Translations under genes and position numbers: made by a program
Assembly: GCA_003248075.1 (NCBI GenBank)
Contig: QJYK01000267.1
Coordinates: 1 to 46,430, forward strand
Reading direction: 5' to 3'
DNA length: 46,430 bases
From: Gemmatimonadota bacterium
GTDB taxonomy: Bacteria > Gemmatimonadota > Gemmatimonadetes > Longimicrobiales > Gaopeijiaceae
Notes under the pieces: generated by a model
What the model was told of the DNA's origin: nothing
The model's input: only the letters and a program-made list of their open reading frames with translations
Database searches by the model: none
Part shown: piece by piece, positions 43,547-46,430 of the stretch
Position numbering within the stretch: the stretch's first letter is position 1
Layout of the letters: every line of letters begins with the position of its first letter

Positions 43547-44542
43547 ATGATCGACGTCATGAAGTCGCTGCGAGGGCCCACCACGCCCCTCTACCTCGCG
43601 CCCCAGGCGGGCGTGAGCGAATCCCCGTTCCGCCGCCTCTGCCGACGGTTCGGGGCCGACGTCGTGGTGAGCGAGTTCGTCAGCGCCGCGGGCATCGTGA
43701 TGGGCACCCCACGCTCTCGCGAGTACCTCCGCTTCGAGCAGGAGGAGCGGCCGATCGGTGTCCAGATCTTCGGAGCCGACCCGAACCAGATGGCCGACGC
43801 GGCAGCGTTCGTCGCCGAGGTGTACGAGCCTGACTTCATCGACATCAACTTCGGATGTCCGGTGAAGAAGGTCGTAAAGCGCAATGGTGGCTCCGGGTGC
43901 CTTCGCGACCTCGAGTTGGTCGGCGCCATCGTTCGGGCCGTGGATGACGCCACGCCTCTGCCCACCACCGTCAAGATCCGGTCGGGGTTCGACGAGGCCG
44001 GTCGCGACCCGGTGGGGATCGGGCTGCGCTGCCAGGAGGCCGGGGCCCGAGCCTTGTGCCTGCATCCCCGCACACGCGCCGATATGTATGGCGGCCGAGC
44101 CCGCTGGTCCGAGATCCGTGACGTCGTCGCGGCGCTTGAGATTCCCGTGATCGGGAATGGCGACATCGTGCGCGGCGAGGACGCGCGGCGTATGCGTGAC
44201 GAGACCGGGTGTGCCGGCGTGATGATCGCTCGGGGGTCGCACGGGGATCCGTGGATCTTCGCGCAGGCGCGAGCGGCCCTCGACGGCAGGCCGATTCCGC
44301 CGGATCCGGATGTGGAGGAGCGCTTCCGGATCTGTCTGGAGCACGCGCGGAACGCGATCGCCTTCGAGCGCGACCCCGAGCGTGCGATCATCGACTTCCG
44401 CAAGCACCTGGGCTGGTACACGAAGGGACTTCCAGACGGCCGAAGGCTCCGGACGGAGCTGTTCCAAACGAACACGCTTCAGGACGTGGAGCGTCTTCTG
44501 GAGGGTTACCTCGAGGCCCAGGGCGTCATCGCCGGAGCCTGA
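43547..44542 (+). CDS. dus: tRNA-dihydrouridine synthase
   Basis: This FMN-dependent enzyme reduces uridines in tRNA D-loops. The 331 residues form a TIM barrel plus helical domain: YLAPQAGVSESPFRRLCRRFG, VQIFGADPNQMADAA, FIDINFGCPVKKVVKRNGGSGCLRD with the catalytic Cys, LHPRTRADMYGGRARW and IPVIGNGDIVRGEDA. It is nearer DusB than DusA or DusC, but I keep the general name. A good Shine-Dalgarno (AAAGGAG) precedes ATG 43547. It is monocistronic, followed by ssrA. Confidence 0.94.
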   Translation: MIDVMKSLRGPTTPLYLAPQAGVSESPFRRLCRRFGADVVVSEFVSAAGIVMGTPRSREYLRFEQEERPIGVQIFGADPNQMADAAAFVAEVYEPDFIDINFGCPVKKVVKRNGGSGCLRDLELVGAIVRAVDDATPLPTTVKIRSGFDEAGRDPVGIGLRCQEAGARALCLHPRTRADMYGGRARWSEIRDVVAALEIPVIGNGDIVRGEDARRMRDETGCAGVMIARGSHGDPWIFAQARAALDGRPIPPDPDVEERFRICLEHARNAIAFERDPERAIIDFRKHLGWYTKGLPDGRRLRTELFQTNTLQDVERLLEGYLEAQGVIAGA

Positions 44543-44570
44543 AGCTCTCCGGGGGATTCGCGATCCAGCG

Positions 44571-44600
44571 TGGACCGGCGGAAGCCATCCAGGGTATCTT
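44571..44600 (+). promoter_or_regulatory. candidate ssrA promoter
   Basis: TGGACC (44571-44576) and TATCTT (44595-44600), 18 bp apart, would start transcription near 44607, some 30 nt before the mature 5' end of tmRNA, so a short 5' precursor would be trimmed. TATCTTTG also fits the TAnnTTTG -10 of Bacteroidota-type promoters. Confidence 0.45.
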
Positions 44601-44635
44601 TGCCAGGATGTGCTGATTTGACAGACCCACACACC

Positions 44636-44986
44636 GGGGGCGTCACGGTTTCGACGTGTTTGGTGAACGTGGAGGAGCGTGCCGAGGCCCCGAGCCTCGT
44701 TAACAATCGGGAAACTTCATAGCTGCCAACACTGAACTGGCGCTGGCCGCGTAAGCTTCTTACCGGCCCGTCTCGCGGGTTGCCCGCCCAGGGCGTCCCG
44801 CAGAGACGTCGATAAACTGGGCTGGCCCCCCGGCAGTGCCGCCGGGTCGGGGGGCGAGATGCAAGGCGGCTGGCCGAGGAACCGGTTGATCGCTGGCCAC
44901 CCTCGGTGAGACCTCACAGCGATCTACGCACGTAGTGCCTCTGCCGGACCCATTCGCGGACGCGGGTTCGACTCCCGCCGCCTCCA
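44636..44986 (+). ncRNA. ssrA: transfer-messenger RNA (tmRNA)
   Basis: tmRNA rescues stalled ribosomes and tags their products for proteolysis. The acceptor stem pairs 44636-44642 (GGGGGCG) with 44979-44985 (CGCCTCC) with one G-U pair, discriminator A at 44986, and CCA not encoded. The conserved 5' element CACGGTTTCGAC follows. The T-arm is 44962-44978 with loop TTCGACT. The tag frame reads GCC at 44725 to TAA at 44752-44754, encoding ANTELALAA after the family-type TAGCT; the resume codon GCC is inferred by alignment to the E. coli site, and GCT just before it is in frame. Downstream stretches form the pseudoknot region. One-piece type. Confidence 0.95.
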
Positions 44987-45056
44987 TGCCCTCACGACCA
45001 CAAGGTCGTGGGGGCTTTGTGTTGTCGGGCATCGAGACGGCGGGAGGCGAACCCGC
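44962..45056. repeat. 30-nt inverted repeat of the ssrA 3' end
   Basis: The left arm (44962-44991) is the ssrA T-arm, the 3' acceptor strand, discriminator and 5 downstream bases. The right arm (45027-45056) is its reverse complement with only 3 mismatches in 30. The arms enclose the terminator hairpin. On the minus strand the right arm therefore looks like another tRNA-type T-arm and acceptor end, but the universally conserved T-loop A is C there, and no 5' half of a tRNA is present. Confidence 0.8.
44993..45020 (+). terminator. ssrA terminator
   Basis: A perfect 7-bp stem CACGACC (44993-44999) / GGTCGTG (45004-45010) with loop ACAA is followed by GGGGCTTTGT. The U-run is short, but position 7 nt after the mature tmRNA end makes it the natural intrinsic terminator. 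Confidence 0.65.
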
Positions 45057-45091
45057 CGGGATTCGCGAACAGCGAAGACCGAAAGCGGGGA

Positions 45092-45289
45092 CGAGCCGAT
45101 GGAGCACAGTGCCTTTCGTCAGCCCTCGCGCCGACCGACGAGGCAACGCGACGGCGGCGGAGCCGCCAGAGCGGTACTCCCGCCGCCTCCCGAGCCGATG
45201 GAGCACAGTGCCTTTCGTCAGCCCTTGCGCCGACCGACGAGGCAACGCGACGGCGGCGGAGCCGCCAGAGCGGTACTCCCGCCGCCTCC
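45092..45289 (+). repeat. tandem duplication, two 99-bp units
   Basis: Units 45092-45190 and 45191-45289 are head-to-tail and differ at one base only (C at 45127, T at 45226). Each unit contains a GGCGGC/GCCGCC dyad around 45154-45168 (and 99 bp on) and ends in the ssrA 15-mer. The near identity implies a recent duplication. Frames through it are open on both strands only because of base composition and a period divisible by three; I see no gene. Confidence 0.9.
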
Positions 45290-45293
45290 ACTC

Positions 45294-45331
45294 GGCCCTA
45301 CCTGATGCCCCGGTAGGGCCTTGTTCGTTCT
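45294..45331 (+). terminator. second terminator-like hairpin in the ssrA repeat region
   Basis: A perfect 9-bp stem GGCCCTACC (45294-45302) / GGTAGGGCC (45312-45320) with a 9-nt loop is followed by TTGTTCGTTCT. An outer stem CCACTCGG/CCGAGTGG encloses it. It follows the last copy of the ssrA 3' 15-mer at the same distance that the true terminator follows ssrA, but no complete RNA gene precedes it. Confidence 0.6.
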
Positions 45332-45547
45332 CCGAGTGGGGCGGGCGGGAGGCGAACTCGCACGGACTCGGCGAAGCCGAGGACGTACAGGTGGGTTTGG
45401 ACGGAGCGGCCACGATGGGATCGAAGACCCTCGCGGTCTTCCGCGACAGAGCGAGGTTCGGGCGAAGCCCGACCGAGGCTCACGGCGCCGCACGCCCCCT
45501 CCCATCCGCAGGATCCGAAGGACGGGGGCTCAGTCGTCCGCTTCCTC

Positions 45548-46430
45548 TCAGAAGCAGGACACGCTGGCGTCCATGGCGCCGGACGCCGGGGAGGTGATCT
45601 GCGTGGCAGTCCCTCCGGAGGCCGGCATCGCGAATACCGCGTAGCTGAGATTGGCGCCAGGACCGGTGAAGACGATGGTCGACCCGTCGGGAGTCCAGCA
45701 GGCGGAGTGTGCCTTGTCGTGGATGATAAGCCCGATGTCGGCCGGCCCGCTCACGTCACCGAGCAGCGCAACGGTGTCGGTCGCGAGGTCCAGGCGCCAC
45801 ACGCGGGTCGCGTTGTGGCCGGAGCTGCCAGGCGTCGTCGTCACCACTTCGAGGAAGGCCAAGCTCTCCTCGTCCGGAGACCACATGGGCGCCTTGAGGT
45901 GTACGTAGAGATCCGGATTCTCGGACTCGATCTCATGGAGCGTCGAGCGAAGGCCATCGGCATGCACCATCTCCAGCGCGTGGTCCAGCGCGTTCGGGGA
46001 GGTGAACGCGATTCTTCCGTCGGAGGCCACCGCCAGTTGGGTCGCGAAGGAAGCAATATGACGCCCAACCGTCCCCTCCGACTGGATCGTGTGCAGCGCC
46101 GGCGCCAGTCCGTCGGACGGCCGACCCCTGCGAAAGACCACGTCGCAGCACCAGCCGTCGGGGCTGTCGGTGAAGAGCACCCACTGGCAATCGGGTGTCC
46201 AACTGGCGGGACCCTCGGTGTTGCCCGGGGTCGCCGAAATCCGTTGCGGATCAGTGCCGTCGAGGGCGATCACCCAGTTGTCCCAGGCCGTCTCGAAACT
46301 CGTGTAGGTCTTGATCACGAGCCGGTCGCCCGCCGGGGACACCCTGGGGTCGACGAACATGCTGCCCCCGAGGTGGGAAGCCACCGTCTCCGATCCGCCG
46401 TCGATCACGTAGATGCCGCCCGAGAGGCTC
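45548..46430 (-). CDS. TolB-like beta-propeller protein (5' partial)
   Basis: The frame is open to the window edge and ends in TGA at 45548-45550, giving at least 293 residues. It is built of repeated blades of the PD40/WD40-like type: RVSPAGDRLVIKTY, ASWTPDCQWVLFTDSPDG, LAVASDGRIAFTSPN, PMWSPDEESLAFLEV and ACWTPDGSTIVFTGPG. These Asp-Gly turns are typical of TolB and related surface or periplasmic propellers. Five blades are visible and more, with any signal peptide, must lie beyond the window. Ligand or partner unknown. GTG 46408 is an internal codon, not a convincing start. Confidence 0.85.
   Translation of the reverse strand, partial: SLSGGIYVIDGGSETVASHLGGSMFVDPRVSPAGDRLVIKTYTSFETAWDNWVIALDGTDPQRISATPGNTEGPASWTPDCQWVLFTDSPDGWCCDVVFRRGRPSDGLAPALHTIQSEGTVGRHIASFATQLAVASDGRIAFTSPNALDHALEMVHADGLRSTLHEIESENPDLYVHLKAPMWSPDEESLAFLEVVTTTPGSSGHNATRVWRLDLATDTVALLGDVSGPADIGLIIHDKAHSACWTPDGSTIVFTGPGANLSYAVFAMPASGGTATQITSPASGAMDASVSCF

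Larger units (their letters stand above)
44971..45289 (+). repeat. three direct copies of the ssrA 3' terminal 15-mer
   Basis: The sequence ACTCCCGCCGCCTCC occurs at 44971-44985 (inside ssrA), 45176-45190 and 45275-45289. The last two are the ends of the 99-bp tandem units. Short direct copies of a tmRNA 3' end are what integration of elements at ssrA leaves behind, but no integrase or cargo lies between them. Confidence 0.75.
44987..45547. other. 561-bp non-coding repetitive region between ssrA and the propeller gene
   Basis: No credible gene is present. It holds the ssrA terminator, an inverted T-arm copy, a small hairpin (TTCGC/GCGAA around 45062-45076), the two 99-bp units, a second terminator-like hairpin, a second inverted T-arm-like 14-mer (45344-45357, identical to 45039-45052) and another small hairpin (CTCGGC/GCCGAG around 45366-45380). 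The order terminator, inverted 14-mer, small hairpin is thus repeated twice with nearly equal spacing. From 45385 to 45547 there are further GC-rich dyads but nothing assignable. Confidence 0.7.

Noticed and set aside
45027-45140. A minus-strand class II tRNA or tRNA-Sec gene, suggested by a T-arm preceded by a small hairpin, with selB 3 kb away
   Set aside because: No 5' acceptor strand, D-arm or anticodon arm can be formed, and the conserved T-loop A is C.
45092-45289. CRISPR array
   Set aside because: Only two directly abutting 99-bp units with no variable spacers and no cas genes in the window.
44935-45597. Open frames on both strands through the ssrA 3' end and the tandem repeats
   Set aside because: They run through the tmRNA T-arm and two 99-bp units and stay open because the period is a multiple of three. 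The translations are the type of spurious protein commonly annotated at tRNA ends.

Overview
This is a dense, high-G+C, housekeeping-rich stretch of chromosome from a diderm bacterium. I infer Gemmatimonadota or a close relative within the wider FCB group. The reasons are the very G/C-rich third codon positions, a secreted protein with a YPNPFNP sorting-type motif, a secreted S9B peptidase, a mannose-family PTS with HPr kinase in a diderm, and TAnnTT-type -10 boxes. No 16S or other decisive marker is present, so the assignment is tentative. There is no prophage, insertion sequence, CRISPR array or defence island. Most genes on a strand are joined by 1-8 base stop/start overlaps (ATGA, GTGA, TTGA, TGATG), which implies long, translationally coupled operons.

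Layout: 1-3925 (+) holds the end of fabG, acpP, fabF, ispF, a DedA-family membrane protein and xerD. 3946-6293 (-) is a TIP30-like NAD(P)-binding protein coupled to a secreted S41 peptidase. 6465-8273 (+) is glutamine-dependent NAD synthetase. 8249-11779 (-) is a metal ABC transporter (binding protein, ATPase, permease) led by a membrane protein with CxxC pairs. 11923-15801 (+) has a DPP-IV-like peptidase, a TrpG/PabA amidotransferase and a two-PDZ secreted protein. 15951-20834 (+) is a propionyl-CoA to succinyl-CoA module (biotin carboxylase, biotin carrier, methylmalonyl-CoA mutase large chain) with the 23S rRNA methyltransferase rlmD inside it. 20915-25826 (+) has an FmdB zinc ribbon protein, argS, a PfkB kinase, purM and a putative barrel protein. 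25838-29721 (+) is a complete riboflavin operon (ribD, ribE, ribBA, ribH) ending in nusB. 29718-30863 is a GT4 glycosyltransferase.

30921-37866 (+) is the most distinctive block: hpf, hprK, four mannose-family PTS subunits (IIA, IIB, IIC, IID), HPr, enzyme I and metK. It encodes every protein needed to take phosphate from PEP to a sugar permease, plus the kinase that controls HPr. 37922-42280 (+) holds a bifunctional-nuclease-family protein, a membrane-anchored secreted protein, recO and selB. 42498-44542 contains a small YPNPFNP protein, a convergent ptsN-like IIA gene and a dus tRNA-dihydrouridine synthase.

From 44636 the tmRNA gene ssrA is followed by about 560 bp of non-coding repetitive DNA. 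This includes a large inverted repeat of the ssrA 3' end around a terminator, a 99-bp tandem duplication whose units each end in the last 15 nt of the ssrA acceptor side, and a second terminator-centred module of the same plan. This is the least ordinary sequence in the window and the best candidate for something undescribed. The window closes inside a minus-strand TolB-like beta-propeller gene.
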